A DNA stretch of 64,000 nt, taken from positions 358,501 to 422,500 of the forward strand of contig NZ_FMCV01000003.1 in assembly GCF_900091565.1 (NCBI RefSeq). Reading direction: 5' to 3'. The notes beneath the pieces are model-generated. The model saw nothing but the letters and a program-made list of their open reading frames with translations. It made no database searches and was not told where the DNA came from. A program made the translations under genes and the position numbers. Source of the DNA: Micromonospora marina (GTDB lineage: Bacteria; Actinomycetota; Actinomycetes; Mycobacteriales; Micromonosporaceae). Below, in pieces: positions 33,236-42,484 of the stretch (positions within the stretch are counted from its first letter, which is position 1; every line of letters begins with the position of its first letter).

Positions 33236-34006
33236 ATGACCGAACCGGTCTGGGGTCCTGTGCACCAGGACATCGTCGGCCTGCTCGCCGACCATCCCGC
33301 CGACGTGCCGGCGGTCGTGGACCATCTGACGAAGTTGCAGGATCTGCTGGTCCGGCTGCCGCCGCTGGAGCAGAGCTGCCCGCTCGCCGACTTCAACAAG
33401 CTCTACCTGGTCATCACCAGCACGGTGCTCGACGGCCTGTACGACGACCGGTTCTGCGACCCGGCCTTCCTGGCGCGGCTGGACGTGGAGTTCGCGGCCC
33501 GCTACTTCGAGGCGCTGCGGTTCTGGACCGACTCCAGCCCGAGCACCCCGAAGGCGTGGTCGTGCCTGTTCAAGCGGATGCGCGGCCCGGACGCCCGGCC
33601 GTTGCCGTCGGCCGCCGCGGGCGTCAACGCGCACATCAACTACGACCTGCCGTTCGCGCTGGTGACCACGTTCGACAGCCTGGAGTCCGAGCCGATCGAC
33701 GGCAGCGACCAGCACCGCGACTACCTGGAGATCAACAAGATCTTCGCCGAGCGGATCCCGGAGCTGCGCCGTGGCTACCTGGACAACTGGCAGCTCATGA
33801 TCGACATGGTGAACGGCGACATCGACGACTGGTACCAGGGCGAACTGGTGGAGTACACCCGGAACGTGGCCTGGCGCAACGCGCAGAAGATCTGGCGCTG
33901 CCGGCACGACCCGGACGCCCGTGAGTGTGAGCGGACGCGGCTGGACGACAACGCCGCGCTGCTCGGCCGGCTGCTGTTGTCGCCCCTCGGGGCGTTCCTG
34001 CAGTAG
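33236..34006 (+). CDS. DUF5995 family protein
   Basis: A 256-residue protein matching the DUF5995 pattern: FNKLYLVITSTVLDGLYDDRF, FAARYFEALRFWTDSSPSTP, and the conserved AGVNAHINYDLPFALVTTFD. Spaced aspartates and a histidine suggest a helical enzyme or ligand-binding fold, but the function of this family is not established. AGGAGAG precedes the ATG at 33236. It lies 116 nt downstream of the LAL regulator on the same strand and is followed by a hairpin terminator. Confidence 0.85.
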   Translation: MTEPVWGPVHQDIVGLLADHPADVPAVVDHLTKLQDLLVRLPPLEQSCPLADFNKLYLVITSTVLDGLYDDRFCDPAFLARLDVEFAARYFEALRFWTDSSPSTPKAWSCLFKRMRGPDARPLPSAAAGVNAHINYDLPFALVTTFDSLESEPIDGSDQHRDYLEINKIFAERIPELRRGYLDNWQLMIDMVNGDIDDWYQGELVEYTRNVAWRNAQKIWRCRHDPDARECERTRLDDNAALLGRLLLSPLGAFLQ

Positions 34007-34018
34007 CCGGGACGGGGG

Positions 34019-34057
34019 GTTCCCGCGTCCCGCCGTTCGGGCGCGGGACGCGGGAAC
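34019..34057 (+). terminator. Hairpin terminator after the DUF5995 gene
   Basis: A perfect 15-bp stem (GTTCCCGCGTCCCGC at 34019-34033 with its complement at 34043-34057) and a 9-nt loop start 13 nt after the stop codon. Confidence 0.8.
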
Positions 34058-34102
34058 GCCGCCCACGGGTGTCGAGCCCGCCGCACCGGGTACGTCGCCG
34101 TC

Positions 34103-34540
34103 GTGCCGCCAGACGAATCGGCCGGCCCCGGAGCGCTCCCGCCGGGCCCGGTCCGCCGCTTCCCGTTCCGCTTCGACCCGGCGTTCCGGCTGCCGCTGGC
34201 GCTGCTCGGGGTGCGGCCCGCCACGGCCTGGCTCGGCTGGGGCCCGGACGCGCTCGTCGTCCGGTTCGGGCCGTGGCTGCTGCGTACCACCCCGGGCAAC
34301 GTGACCGGGGCCGAGCTGAGCGGGCCGTACCGCTGGTGGCGGGCGATCGGCCCGCACCTGTCGGCGGCCGACGGCGGGGTGACCTTCGGCACCAGCGTGG
34401 CCGGCGGCCTCTGCCTGCGTTTCGCCGATCCGGTGCCGGCGCTGGCCCCCGGCCCCAGGCCGCGGCACCCGGCGGTCACCGTGACGGTGGCCGACCCGGC
34501 GGCGGTGCGCGACGCGCTGGCCCGCGGACCGGATCTTTGA
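34103..34540 (+). CDS. Conserved actinobacterial hypothetical protein (PH-like pattern)
   Basis: A 145-residue beta-rich protein: RRFPFRFDPAFRLPLALLGV, ATAWLGWGPDALVVRFGPW, then TGAELSGPYRWWRAIGPHL and VTFGTSVAGGLCLRF. The pattern resembles conserved actinomycete proteins of unknown function, possibly a small PH-like barrel. No catalytic motif or membrane helix. GTG start at 34103; the ribosome-binding site is weak. Confidence 0.7.
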   Translation: MPPDESAGPGALPPGPVRRFPFRFDPAFRLPLALLGVRPATAWLGWGPDALVVRFGPWLLRTTPGNVTGAELSGPYRWWRAIGPHLSAADGGVTFGTSVAGGLCLRFADPVPALAPGPRPRHPAVTVTVADPAAVRDALARGPDL

Positions 34541-34603
34541 CCGGTTCGGCCGGGTCGGGGCGGGGACAACCCCTACCGTCTTCATAGGGACGAAGGGGAG
34601 CAG

Positions 34604-36700
34604 ATGGGGCAGGCGGGCGGGCCGGAACAGCCCAGGCGCACGCGGGAGCGGCGCCGGGAGGCGCACGCGGCCGCGGCGGCCCGGGCCGGCCGGCACGGCG
34701 ATCACGCCGAGCGGTCCGGCCGAGCCGTGCCGGAGCTGCCGGAACGGGTGGCGGCGCCGGCGCGGCCGAGGCCGCCGGCGGGCCGGCTGCACCGGTGGTT
34801 GTTCGCGCACCGGGTCGAGCCGGTCGGCCCGGAGGTCCGCGAGCACCAGACCCGGTCCCACCCGTGGTGGCAGGTGATGTGCCTGACCGGCGTCGACTAC
34901 TTCTCCACGCTGTCCTACCTGCCCGGCATCGCCGCCGTGGCGGCGGGCGCGCTCAGCCCGCTGGCCACGCTGCTGATCGTGGCGCTGACGCTGCTCGGGA
35001 TGCTGCCGATGTACCGCCGGGTGGCCCGGGAGAGCCCGCACGGGCAGGGGTCGGTGGCCATGCTGGAGCGGCTGCTGCCGTTCTGGCGCGGCAAGGTCTT
35101 CGTGCTGGTGCTGCTCGGCTTCGTCGCCACCTCGTGGATCATTACGATCACGCTCTCCGCCGCCGACGCCAGCGTGCACCTGCTGGAGAACCCGGTCCTG
35201 CCCGCGTCGTTCCCGCACGGCGACACGGCGGCGGTGCTGGTCACCGTGGCGCTGCTGCTCGTGCTCGGCGGCGTGTTCCTGCTCGGGTTCAGCGAGGCCG
35301 TGCAGGTCGCCATCCCGCTGGTGGCGGCGTTCCTGGCGCTGAACGCGGTGGTGGTGGCCGCCGGCGTGGCCGAGGTCGCCGCCGACCCGGGTCTGCTCGG
35401 CGACTGGACCGGCCGGCTGGCCGACACCGGCGGCGCCGGCGACGTCCTGGCCACGAGCGTGCTCGCGTTCCCGCTCCTGGTGCTCGGCCTGTCCGGGTTC
35501 GAGACCGGGGTGAGCATGATGCCGCTGGTGCGCGGCGAGGGCGAGGACGCGCAACGGCGGCTGGACGCCCGGATCCGCAACACCCGCCGGCTGCTCGCCG
35601 CCGCCGCATTGATCATGTCGGTCTACCTGATCGCGACCACGTTCGTCACCACGCTGCTGATCCCGCCCGAGGCGTTCGACCCCGGCGGCCCGGCGGACGG
35701 CCGGGCGCTGGCGTTCCTCGCCCACGAGCACCTGGGCGAGGTGTTCGGCACCGTCTACGACATCAGCAGCATCCTGATCCTCTGGTTCGCGGGCGCGTCG
35801 GCGATGGCCGGGCTGATCAACATCGTGCCCCGCTACCTGCCGTCGTACGGCATGGCGCCGGAGTGGGGGCGGGCGGTGCGCCCGGTGGTGCTGGTCTACA
35901 CCGCGATCAGCATCGCCATCACGATCGCCTTCTCCGCCGACGTGAACGCCCAGGCCGGGGCGTACGCCACCGGCATCCTCGCCATGATGGTCTCGGGCGC
36001 GATAGCGGTGACCATCGCGGCGCTGCGTGCCCGCAGCCGCGCCGCCGCGGCCGGGTTCGCGCTCCTCACCGCCGTGCTGCTGTACGCGCTGGTGGAGAAC
36101 GTGGTGGCGAAGCCGGACGGCATCACCATCTCCGGGTTCTTCATCGCCGGGATCATCGCGGTGTCGCTGATCTCCCGCGTCACCCGGACCACCGAGCTTC
36201 GCGCCGAGCGGATCGAGTTCGACGAGGCGGCCCGCCGCTTCGTCGACGAATCGGTCGCCCGGGACGGGCGGCTACACCTGATCGCCAACAAACGGCAGCG
36301 CGGGTCGGTTAAGGAGTACCGGGTCAAGGAACGAGCGCAACGGTCGATGAACCCGGTGCCGGGCGCCGCCGACGTGCTGTTCCTGGAGATCGACGTGAGT
36401 GACCCGTCCCAGTTCAGCCAGGTGCTGCGGGTGCGCGGGACGGAGTCCGGCGGCCACCGGATCCTGCGCGCGAGCAGTTCGGCCGCACCGAACGCGATAG
36501 CCGCGATCCTGCTGGCGCTGCGCGACGCGACGGGCGTGCGCCCGCACTGCCACTTCGAGTGGTCGGAGGGGAACCCGATCGCGCACCTGCTGCGCTACCT
36601 CATCCTCGGCCGGGGCGACACCCCGCCCGTGGTGCGGGAGATCATCCGCAAGTCCGAGCCGGACCCGACCCGCCGCCCCGGCATCCACGTGGGCGGCTGA
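34604..36700 (+). CDS. APC-superfamily transporter with long cytosolic tails
   Basis: A 698-residue protein. The first 85 residues are basic and Arg/Ala-rich. Then come the conserved entrance [21 protein letters not shown] and about 12 membrane helices to residue 525, with [20 protein letters not shown] and [20 protein letters not shown]. The last 170 residues are soluble ([40 protein letters not shown]). The layout fits the amino-acid/polyamine/organocation superfamily, in the branch with C-terminal regulatory domains; the substrate could be an amino acid or potassium. GAAGGGGAGCAG precedes the ATG. Confidence 0.87.
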   Translation: MGQAGGPEQPRRTRERRREAHAAAAARAGRHGDHAERSGRAVPELPERVAAPARPRPPAGRLHRWLFAHRVEPVGPEVREHQTRSHPWWQVMCLTGVDYFSTLSYLPGIAAVAAGALSPLATLLIVALTLLGMLPMYRRVARESPHGQGSVAMLERLLPFWRGKVFVLVLLGFVATSWIITITLSAADASVHLLENPVLPASFPHGDTAAVLVTVALLLVLGGVFLLGFSEAVQVAIPLVAAFLALNAVVVAAGVAEVAADPGLLGDWTGRLADTGGAGDVLATSVLAFPLLVLGLSGFETGVSMMPLVRGEGEDAQRRLDARIRNTRRLLAAAALIMSVYLIATTFVTTLLIPPEAFDPGGPADGRALAFLAHEHLGEVFGTVYDISSILILWFAGASAMAGLINIVPRYLPSYGMAPEWGRAVRPVVLVYTAISIAITIAFSADVNAQAGAYATGILAMMVSGAIAVTIAALRARSRAAAAGFALLTAVLLYALVENVVAKPDGITISGFFIAGIIAVSLISRVTRTTELRAERIEFDEAARRFVDESVARDGRLHLIANKRQRGSVKEYRVKERAQRSMNPVPGAADVLFLEIDVSDPSQFSQVLRVRGTESGGHRILRASSSAAPNAIAAILLALRDATGVRPHCHFEWSEGNPIAHLLRYLILGRGDTPPVVREIIRKSEPDPTRRPGIHVGG

Positions 36701-36725
36701 GCGCGGGTCCGGCCGGGCAGCGCGA

Positions 36726-37685
36726 CTAACCGAGCGCGCGGACGCGGGCGAGCAGGTCGCGGGCGCAGAAGTCCAGGAAGCCGTCCGGGTCCGGTCCGGC
36801 GTTCTGGAGCACGATGTGGTCGAAGCCCGCCTCGACGTACGTCCGGGCCTGCTCCACGTGCGGCGCGGCGTCCGGGCCGACGGAGAACTGCTGCCGGATG
36901 TGGTGGTCCTCGACCCAGGCGGTGGCGGCGTCGAAGTTCACCGGGTTCGGCAGTTCGCTCATCACCTTCCAGCCGGTGACCGCCCAGCGGCTGGTCTCCC
37001 GGGCCGCGCGTACCGCCGCCTCCTCGTCGGTGGCCCAGGCCATCGGCACCTCGGCGTAGCACGGGCCCTGGCCGCCGGCGTTGCGGTACTGGTCGACGAT
37101 CGACGTCTTCGGTTCGGTGGCGAACAGGCCGGTGCCCAGCTCGGCGGCGAGACCGGCCGATTGCCGGCCGCTCGCCGCCACGGCGATCACCGGCGGCTGT
37201 TCGGGCAGGTCCCAGACCCGGGCGTCCTCCAGCTGCAGGTGCCGGCCGTCGTAGGAGCGGTAGCCGCCCTGCCAGAGCAGCCGGATGATCTCCAACGCCT
37301 CGCGCAGCCGCTCGTGCCGCCCCCGGACGCTGGGGAACCCCTGCCCGACGACGTGCTCGTTGAGCCGCTCGCCGGCGCCCACCCCGAGCGTGAACCGCCC
37401 GTCGGAGATCAGCGCCATGGTGGCGGCGGCCTGCGCGACGATCGCCGGGTGGTAGCGGACCGACGGGCAGGTGACGCCGGTGGCGAGGCCGAGGGTGGTG
37501 GTGCGGGCGGCGATCGCGCCGAGCGCGCTCCAGGTGAAGCAGGAGTGGCCCTGCACCTCCAGCCAGGGATGGTAGTGGTCGCTCATCTCGACGAAGTCGA
37601 ACCCGGCCTCCTCGGCCCGGACCGCCTGCCGGATGAGTTCCTGGGGCCCGAACGCCTCCGAGGCGAGCTTGTAGCCGATCCGCAT
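36726..37685 (-). CDS. F420-dependent LLM-class oxidoreductase (TIGR03557-like)
   Basis: A 319-residue luciferase-like TIM-barrel enzyme: MRIGYKLASEAFGPQELIRQ, FVEMSDHYHPWLEVQGHS, and TLGLATGVTCPSVRYHPAIV, the marks of the F420-dependent glucose-6-phosphate-dehydrogenase-like branch. Coenzyme F420 is expected as hydride acceptor, with a sugar phosphate or other alcohol as possible substrate. Start ATG 37685. It is convergent with the APC transporter, 25 nt between stops. Confidence 0.9.
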   Translation of the reverse strand: MRIGYKLASEAFGPQELIRQAVRAEEAGFDFVEMSDHYHPWLEVQGHSCFTWSALGAIAARTTTLGLATGVTCPSVRYHPAIVAQAAATMALISDGRFTLGVGAGERLNEHVVGQGFPSVRGRHERLREALEIIRLLWQGGYRSYDGRHLQLEDARVWDLPEQPPVIAVAASGRQSAGLAAELGTGLFATEPKTSIVDQYRNAGGQGPCYAEVPMAWATDEEAAVRAARETSRWAVTGWKVMSELPNPVNFDAATAWVEDHHIRQQFSVGPDAAPHVEQARTYVEAGFDHIVLQNAGPDPDGFLDFCARDLLARVRALG

Positions 37686-37812
37686 GCCCGGTTCTCCGTT
37701 CCGTCGTCGGCGAACCGCTGCCGTTCCCACCGCTGCGGCGGGCAAACTCCGCGAAACCCAGCCTCCTAGGATGCCGTAGGGGTGGTGGCGGTCCGCACCG
37801 CGGACACGGAAC

Positions 37813-37841
37813 GGCCCGCGCTCGCCGGGCGGGCGCGGGCC
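37813..37841 (-). terminator. Hairpin terminator
   Basis: A 9-bp GC stem (GGCCCGCGC at 37813-37821 with its complement at 37833-37841) lies 20 nt beyond the stop of the small leftward membrane-protein gene. Confidence 0.6.
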
Positions 37842-37861
37842 GGAGGTACGGGAGCGGACGC

Positions 37862-38068
37862 CTACTTCGACGGTTCGGGGAGCTTGCAGTCCACCTTCGG
37901 GTTGGCGCCGATGTAGTTCAGCGGGCCGGCCACGATGGTGACCAGGATCGTGCCCGCCTCCGCGCAGTTGGTGTCGTCGTTGCCGTAGTAGCCGCGCTGA
38001 CCGGCGGCGATGGCGCCGATGATGAGCCAGATGACGACCAGGACGCCGACTATCGAGGTGCCGCGCAT
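37862..38068 (-). CDS. Small membrane protein
   Basis: A 68-residue protein with one N-terminal membrane helix (IVGVLVVIWLIIGAIAAGQR), the segment YYGNDDTNCAEAGTILVTIV that starts a second weaker helix, and a short C-terminus with a second cysteine (VDCKLPEPSK). Short proteins of this kind are common in actinomycete genomes and are annotated as hypothetical. Positioned upstream of the F420 enzyme gene but separated from it by a hairpin. Confidence 0.75.
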   Translation of the reverse strand: MRGTSIVGVLVVIWLIIGAIAAGQRGYYGNDDTNCAEAGTILVTIVAGPLNYIGANPKVDCKLPEPSK

Positions 38069-38177
38069 CAGTTGCCTCCACTGGGGTCGTGGTGGATTTC
38101 GAGGTGGAGGCCATGTACCCCGTGCGGGTGATCCGCCAAACGGCGCAGCGGTGCCGGCACGGCCGATTCCGATTACG

Positions 38178-39380
38178 TCAGTGCGGTGGCACCGGCTCCT
38201 CCGGCGGACGGCCGCGGCTGCGGCGATAGTCGGCGCACGCCACCCCGCCCAGCACCAGCATCGCCCCGGCGCAGACGTAGACCGGCGCGAGGAACAACCC
38301 GGCCGGGGCGATCGTGAGCAGCGCCAGCACCCCGCCGGGCCGCGACGTCGACACCCGGCTGAACACCTCGTACTCGAAGGCGCCCCGGCCGACCAGGAAC
38401 AACGCCGGCCCGCCGAGGATCACCGCCAGCCAGGCCGGCGGCGTGTGGCCGGCCGGCTCCAGCAGGACCAGGTCGAAACCCGCCGCGGTGGTCACCACCC
38501 CGGCCACCATCAGCAGATGGGTGTACGGGGCGGTGTTGAGGAACCGGCTCGGCTGCGCCGACCGGGCGATGGCGTCCGGCAGCAGCTCACCGGACTTGTG
38601 CACGTAGATGCGCCAGAGCAGCAGCGTGGTGGCGAACGCGACGGTGAAGGCGGCCAGGTTCTCCGCCTTGGCGTGGTGCAGGCTGAAAACGGTGCCGGCG
38701 ACCAGCACGGCGTCGCCGAGCGCGATGATGAAGAACTGCTGGTACCGCTCGGACAGATGCTCGGCGGTGACCCGGCGCTGAGCGTCGGGCACCGCGCCCA
38801 GCCCGGGCACCGGGTACGCCAGCCGGAACCCCAGATAGTCGATGGCCAGGGCACCGGCCCAGAACCACAACCGGGCGGTGCCGTGCGCGGCCAGCGCGCC
38901 GACCAGCCAGGGCACCGCCGACAGGGCGAACCAGACGAAGATGCGCACGGCCCGGCGGTTCGTCTGCACGTCCCGGCGCACGGTGGGCATCAGGAACACC
39001 CCGCGTCCGAGATGGATCGCCACGTACGTGCCGGCGAACACCAGCCCCCGGGAGCCGAACGCCTCCGGGATGGCGGTGGTCATCAGCAGCGCGCCGAACA
39101 TCACCGCCACGATCAGCAGCTTGATCTCGGTGCGCCCGGGATCGTAGACGTCGGTGACCAGCGTGGTGATCGCCCAGGTCCACCAGAGCGCCATCAGCAT
39201 GACCAGCGACTCGGCGGCCCGTTCCCAGGTCACCGACCCGACCAGGTTGCGCGAGATCAACGCGAGCGCGACCACGTAGACCAGGTCGAAGAAGAGTTCC
39301 AGCAGCGTGACCCGGCGCGGCGCCTCCGGATCGCGAACCGGCGGTCGCCGGCCGGCGGGCTCCGGCGCTGCGGTGGGCAC
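38178..39380 (-). CDS. ltrA: Low temperature requirement protein A (LtrA) family membrane protein
   Basis: A 400-residue polytopic protein with about 11 membrane helices. The LtrA signature appears at the N-terminus (VTLLELFFDLVYVVALALIS), followed by WWTWAITTLVTDVYDPGR and, mid-protein, LSERYQQFFIIALGDAVL. The family was named in Listeria for growth in the cold; its molecular function is unknown. It is monocistronic, with a 109-nt gap to the next leftward gene and a 184-nt gap upstream. Confidence 0.9.
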   Translation of the reverse strand: MPTAAPEPAGRRPPVRDPEAPRRVTLLELFFDLVYVVALALISRNLVGSVTWERAAESLVMLMALWWTWAITTLVTDVYDPGRTEIKLLIVAVMFGALLMTTAIPEAFGSRGLVFAGTYVAIHLGRGVFLMPTVRRDVQTNRRAVRIFVWFALSAVPWLVGALAAHGTARLWFWAGALAIDYLGFRLAYPVPGLGAVPDAQRRVTAEHLSERYQQFFIIALGDAVLVAGTVFSLHHAKAENLAAFTVAFATTLLLWRIYVHKSGELLPDAIARSAQPSRFLNTAPYTHLLMVAGVVTTAAGFDLVLLEPAGHTPPAWLAVILGGPALFLVGRGAFEYEVFSRVSTSRPGGVLALLTIAPAGLFLAPVYVCAGAMLVLGGVACADYRRSRGRPPEEPVPPH

Positions 39381-39513
39381 GAGACGCTCCTGCGGGTGGC
39401 GGTACGCGCGGCGGGCCGTCCCGGCCCTTCACCGACCGTAGTCATGCTCGCCCGCGCACGGTCACTTTTCCGCCATACCGACCCGGGCGGGGGTGACGGG
39501 GTGGGGAAGGGCG

Positions 39514-39549
39514 CCGGGCCGGTGGCGACGATCGTCACCACCGGCCCGG
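39514..39549 (-). terminator. Hairpin terminator after the HhH membrane protein
   Basis: A perfect 12-bp stem (CCGGGCCGGTGG at 39514-39525 with its complement at 39538-39549) lies 15 nt beyond the stop codon of the leftward gene. Confidence 0.75.
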
Positions 39550-39564
39550 AATGTGGCGGAATGT

Positions 39565-40569
39565 CTACTCGGTGCTGGCCGGGAGCGCCCGGTCGGCGTC
39601 GGCGGGGGCACCCGCCAGCACCTTGGCCTGCTGCGGCCAGGTGGCCAGCCCGGGTGCGGCGCGCAGGCCGGCGGCCTTCACGGTCTGCCGCAGCGCGGCC
39701 TCGTCCAGCTCGGCGAGCTGCCGGTAGGTCCGGATACCGGCGTCCTGGAGCGCGGCGGCCATCTTCGGCCCGATGCCCTGGATCCGCCGGAAGTCGTCCG
39801 GCGTGTCCCCGGCCGCGTCCGCAGCCGCGTCGTTCTCGACCGAGGCCCGCGGCGCGGGCACGACGGCCGGCTCGGCGGCTACGGGCTCGACCGGCTCGAC
39901 CGGCTCGGCGGCCTCGACCGGCGAGGGCGCCGCCTCCACAGCAGCCGCCTTCACAGCAGCCGCATCCGCGGCCGCCGAATCAGCAGACGACGCCGTCGCC
40001 GGCGCCTCCGGCTCGTCGGCGGGCGTCGACTGCGCCGGGACGGCGACGGGGGCGCGCTCCGGCTCCGCCGCGAAGGGTTCCGACTCGACGACGAGCGCCG
40101 GAGAAGCGGCCGGCTCGTCCGTGTCGGTGGAGGCCGGGGTGCCGGCGGGCTCGTCCGCACCGACCGACGCGGCGGCCGGCACCGGCTCGTCTAGCGGACG
40201 GTCCACGGCGGCCGGCTCGGCCTCGGCCACCGGCGCCGCAACCGGCTCGGCGGGGGACGACACCGGCTCGGAGACGGTGGGCGATGCCGCCGGCTCGTCG
40301 GCGGTACGGGCGGCGGTGGCGACGGCCGGCTCGGCGGTCGTGGCCTCGGTGGGTGCGGGTTGCTCGGCGACCGTGGCGGCCGCCGCGGGCTCGTCGACCA
40401 CCGCGACCGGGCGCGGCGCGTCGACGGTGGCGGTCACCTCGGGTGCGGTCTCCACCGTGGGCGTCGCCGGGGCGCCGGACCGGCGGCGGCCGACGACCAC
40501 CCAGCCGGCACCGAATCCGATGAGCAGGGCCAGTATCACGAACAGCCACTGCCCGAAGCTCGACGGCAT
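39565..40569 (-). CDS. Membrane-anchored Ala/Glu-rich protein with C-terminal helix-hairpin-helix domain
   Basis: A 334-residue protein. One N-terminal membrane helix (WLFVILALLIGFGAGWVVVG) is followed by an Arg stop-transfer, then about 220 residues of Ala/Glu/Pro/Val-rich linker made of imperfect repeats. The C-terminal domain begins FRRIQGIGPKMAAALQDAGI, RTYRQLAELDEAALRQTV, a helix-hairpin-helix fold also found in DUF4332-type and L21-like proteins. The linker is probably cytosolic, placing the HhH domain near DNA or a protein partner. CAAGGAGGTTGGCC gives a strong ribosome-binding site for ATG 40569. Confidence 0.78.
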   Translation of the reverse strand: MPSSFGQWLFVILALLIGFGAGWVVVGRRRSGAPATPTVETAPEVTATVDAPRPVAVVDEPAAAATVAEQPAPTEATTAEPAVATAARTADEPAASPTVSEPVSSPAEPVAAPVAEAEPAAVDRPLDEPVPAAASVGADEPAGTPASTDTDEPAASPALVVESEPFAAEPERAPVAVPAQSTPADEPEAPATASSADSAAADAAAVKAAAVEAAPSPVEAAEPVEPVEPVAAEPAVVPAPRASVENDAAADAAGDTPDDFRRIQGIGPKMAAALQDAGIRTYRQLAELDEAALRQTVKAAGLRAAPGLATWPQQAKVLAGAPADADRALPASTE

Positions 40570-40761
40570 GGGCCAACCTCCTTGTATGTACGTGCACGAC
40601 GGTGGCGAAAGACTCGGGGCAGCTTCGCACACGCGCGCGGCGCACGACAGGCAGGCCGGGGCCGGACCACGGCGGTGGGACCGGCGGTGTCGGCCGGTGC
40701 CCGGAGGATGACCGAGCGTGTGCCGGAAACCCGGGTCGAGCGGCGTGACAGGGCGGGGAGA

Positions 40762-40799
40762 CGCCCCGGAACCCGGGTGCCGTGCGTGGTTCCGGGGCG
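40762..40799 (-). terminator. Hairpin terminator at the left end of the PKS cluster
   Basis: A 12-bp perfect stem (CGCCCCGGAACC at 40762-40773 with its complement at 40788-40799) lies 23 nt beyond the stop codon of the first TcmI-type cyclase gene. Together with the empty 253-nt gap (40570-40822) it marks the left boundary of the polyketide cluster. Confidence 0.7.
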
Positions 40800-40822
40800 C
40801 CCCGTCCGTCGCCCGTGGCCGG

Positions 40823-41170
40823 TCAGTGGATCCGGTCGGGCGCAGGCGAGCCGGCGGCGTCCCAGCTGTAGAAGCAGCCGGCCACGGCGTCGCGGGGGGA
40901 GTGCCAGGTCGGCAGGTACGGGGAGGTGTGCGCGGAGAGCCGCTTGTTCACCTGCTCGTAGAGCGGGTTGTCGCGCAGTTCCGCGGTCAGGCCGGGGGCG
41001 ACGTCGACGGTCTCCATCAGATGGACGCACAGGTCGTGCAGGTAGTACAGCGACCGGTGCCGGACGCCGGTGAGGTGGGGCAGTTCGGTGGCGTCGGACT
41101 CGGCGAAGATCTGCGCCACCCGCCCCTGTGCGCCCGGCACGATCCGGCTGACCACCAACAGTCGACTCAT
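40823..41170 (-). CDS. TcmI-family polyketide cyclase
   Basis: A 115-residue dimeric alpha+beta-barrel-type cyclase: VVSRIVPGAQGRVAQIFAES, then [20 protein letters not shown] and TSPYLPTWHSPRDAVAGCFY, the features of TcmI and WhiE-type second/third-ring cyclases. It acts on the poly-beta-keto intermediate of a type II PKS. It is followed by a terminator and preceded by the SARP gene, 62 nt away, probably co-transcribed. A paralogue opens the rightward operon at 42485; the two share about half their residues by eye. Confidence 0.9.
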   Translation of the reverse strand: MSRLLVVSRIVPGAQGRVAQIFAESDATELPHLTGVRHRSLYYLHDLCVHLMETVDVAPGLTAELRDNPLYEQVNKRLSAHTSPYLPTWHSPRDAVAGCFYSWDAAGSPAPDRIH

Positions 41171-41232
41171 CGTGACCCCTCTCGCCGCCGCGGTGCTGGC
41201 CTCACGGTGCCGGTCGCGCTGTCACCTCGCCG

Positions 41233-42057
41233 TCACCGCGTACTCCGGGGCATTGATGGTGGTGGCGACGGCGCGGCGGGGGCGCGCGGCGCCGGTTTGG
41301 CGGTCCGGTCCGTGCGGCGCGGCGGCGGGTCCGACCGGCTGGCCCGGCGGATCGGCGCGAGGGTGTCGTCGAGCAGCGCGGTCATCGCCGGGGACGGTTC
41401 CAGGCGCAGTTCGCGCAGGAGCAGATCCCGATAGACGTAGAAGGAGTGGACCGCCTCGAACGCGTTGCCCTCGGCCAGGTGGATGCGGACCACCAGGCGG
41501 TGCGGGGTCTCCCGCAGCGGCTCGGCGGCCATCGCCTCCAGCGCCGCCTCCAGCGCCTCGCCGTGCCGCCCGGCGTCGAGGTGGTTGCCGGCGAGTTCCT
41601 CCAGCATGTGCAGGCGCAGCTGGCGCAGCCGTTCGCGTTCCAGCAGCACCCAGTCGTCGTACCAGCCGGGGAGCAGGTCGTGCCGGCCGGCACCGGTGGC
41701 GCCGCGCGGGACGGCGCCCTCGCGGACCAGCGCCGCGGTCTCCACCAGGTCGTCCACGTCGAGGCGGACGGTCGGTCCGAGCCGGACGGTGTCACCGTCG
41801 GTGCGCAGCGGGCAGCACGGATCCTGCCGCAGCCGCCACAGCGCGGTCCGCAGCGACGACAGCGCCCGCTCCTCCGGCGTCTCGGACCACAGCAGCCCGG
41901 CGAGGTGGCTGCGGGTCGCGGCCGGGCGCAGGCCGATCAACGCGATGACGCGCTGCAACCCCCGGGGTACGACCACCGGTGTGTCGTCGTGCAGCAGCTG
42001 GAAACCGCCGAGCAGGTGCAGTGACACCCGTGGGGCGGGTTCGCCCGCCGTCGGCAT
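41233..42057 (-). CDS. SARP-family transcriptional activator (BTAD domain)
   Basis: A 274-residue SARP. An OmpR-type winged helix comes first (VSLHLLGGFQLLHDDTPVVV, LAGLLWSETPEERALSSLRT), followed by the bacterial transcriptional activation domain (AGRHGEALEAALEAMAAEPL, HLAEGNAFEAVHSFYVYRDL), then a Pro/Arg tail. SARPs bind 11-bp-spaced heptamers and recruit RNA polymerase to biosynthetic promoters; such heptamers occur at 42350-42411. The ATG at 42057 has GGGTGGA upstream, and a GTG at 42075 is an alternative. It is the likely pathway-specific activator of the PKS cluster. Confidence 0.9.
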   Translation of the reverse strand: MPTAGEPAPRVSLHLLGGFQLLHDDTPVVVPRGLQRVIALIGLRPAATRSHLAGLLWSETPEERALSSLRTALWRLRQDPCCPLRTDGDTVRLGPTVRLDVDDLVETAALVREGAVPRGATGAGRHDLLPGWYDDWVLLERERLRQLRLHMLEELAGNHLDAGRHGEALEAALEAMAAEPLRETPHRLVVRIHLAEGNAFEAVHSFYVYRDLLLRELRLEPSPAMTALLDDTLAPIRRASRSDPPPRRTDRTAKPAPRAPAAPSPPPSMPRSTR

Positions 42058-42203
42058 TCTCGATCCACCCGACACGGCGCACCCCCCAGCACCGGAACCC
42101 TCGTCCCGACGTTTCGCGTTGCCCGGACCGCCGCCCGCGACGCCGGTGTCGGAACGCCTCCGCCACGGCCGGAAGCTTCGCCGTGGCCGGGCTGACCGAG
42201 ACG

Positions 42204-42233
42204 GAGAATATCAACACCTGTTACTCTCAGTCA
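42204..42233 (-). promoter_or_regulatory. Leftward promoter for the SARP gene
   Basis: On the minus strand TTGACT (42228-42233) and TATTCT (42204-42209) are 18 nt apart, a good housekeeping-type promoter. Its -35 box is one arm of an inverted repeat (CAGTCAA / TTGACTG) whose other arm is the -35 box of the rightward promoter, so the two promoters are back to back. Confidence 0.55.
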
Positions 42234-42249
42234 ACAGGCGGTCGGTCAC

Positions 42250-42278
42250 TTGACTGTCCGTAGTGGGCTCGGTAGTAC
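42250..42278 (+). promoter_or_regulatory. Rightward promoter candidate for the PKS operon
   Basis: TTGACT (42250-42255) and TAGTAC (42273-42278) are 17 nt apart. It lies about 205 nt upstream of the first rightward gene, leaving a long leader that contains the SARP-type heptamers. The remainder of the gap 42058-42484 has no coding character. Confidence 0.5.
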
Positions 42279-42349
42279 GCCTGTGATCTGCGAATAAGTG
42301 TCGTCACCGGAAACCGGAAGGCGATCTTCCCATAGCTCACGCACAGCTT

Positions 42350-42411
42350 GCGTCAACGCAGCGTCACCATGTTTGTGGCGCAATGGGGCCCGGTTGACGC
42401 CCGGTAGACGC
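42350..42411. promoter_or_regulatory. Two pairs of 11-bp-spaced heptamers, SARP-type operator candidates
   Basis: GCGTCAA (42350-42356) and GCGTCAC (42361-42367) are direct repeats with 11-bp periodicity; read on the minus strand they are GTGACGC and TTGACGC. On the plus strand TTGACGC (42394-42400) and TAGACGC (42405-42411) repeat the same heptamer, again with a 4-nt spacer. Direct heptamers with 11-bp period are the known binding mode of SARPs, and a SARP gene is adjacent. A matching -10 box about 8 nt downstream was not clear. Confidence 0.6.
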
Positions 42412-42484
42412 CATCGGCGCGACCGTGTGGTGATCCGTGCGGCGCGACCGGTTCGCCGCGCACCGGGACGTGCAGGAGGCGCGA

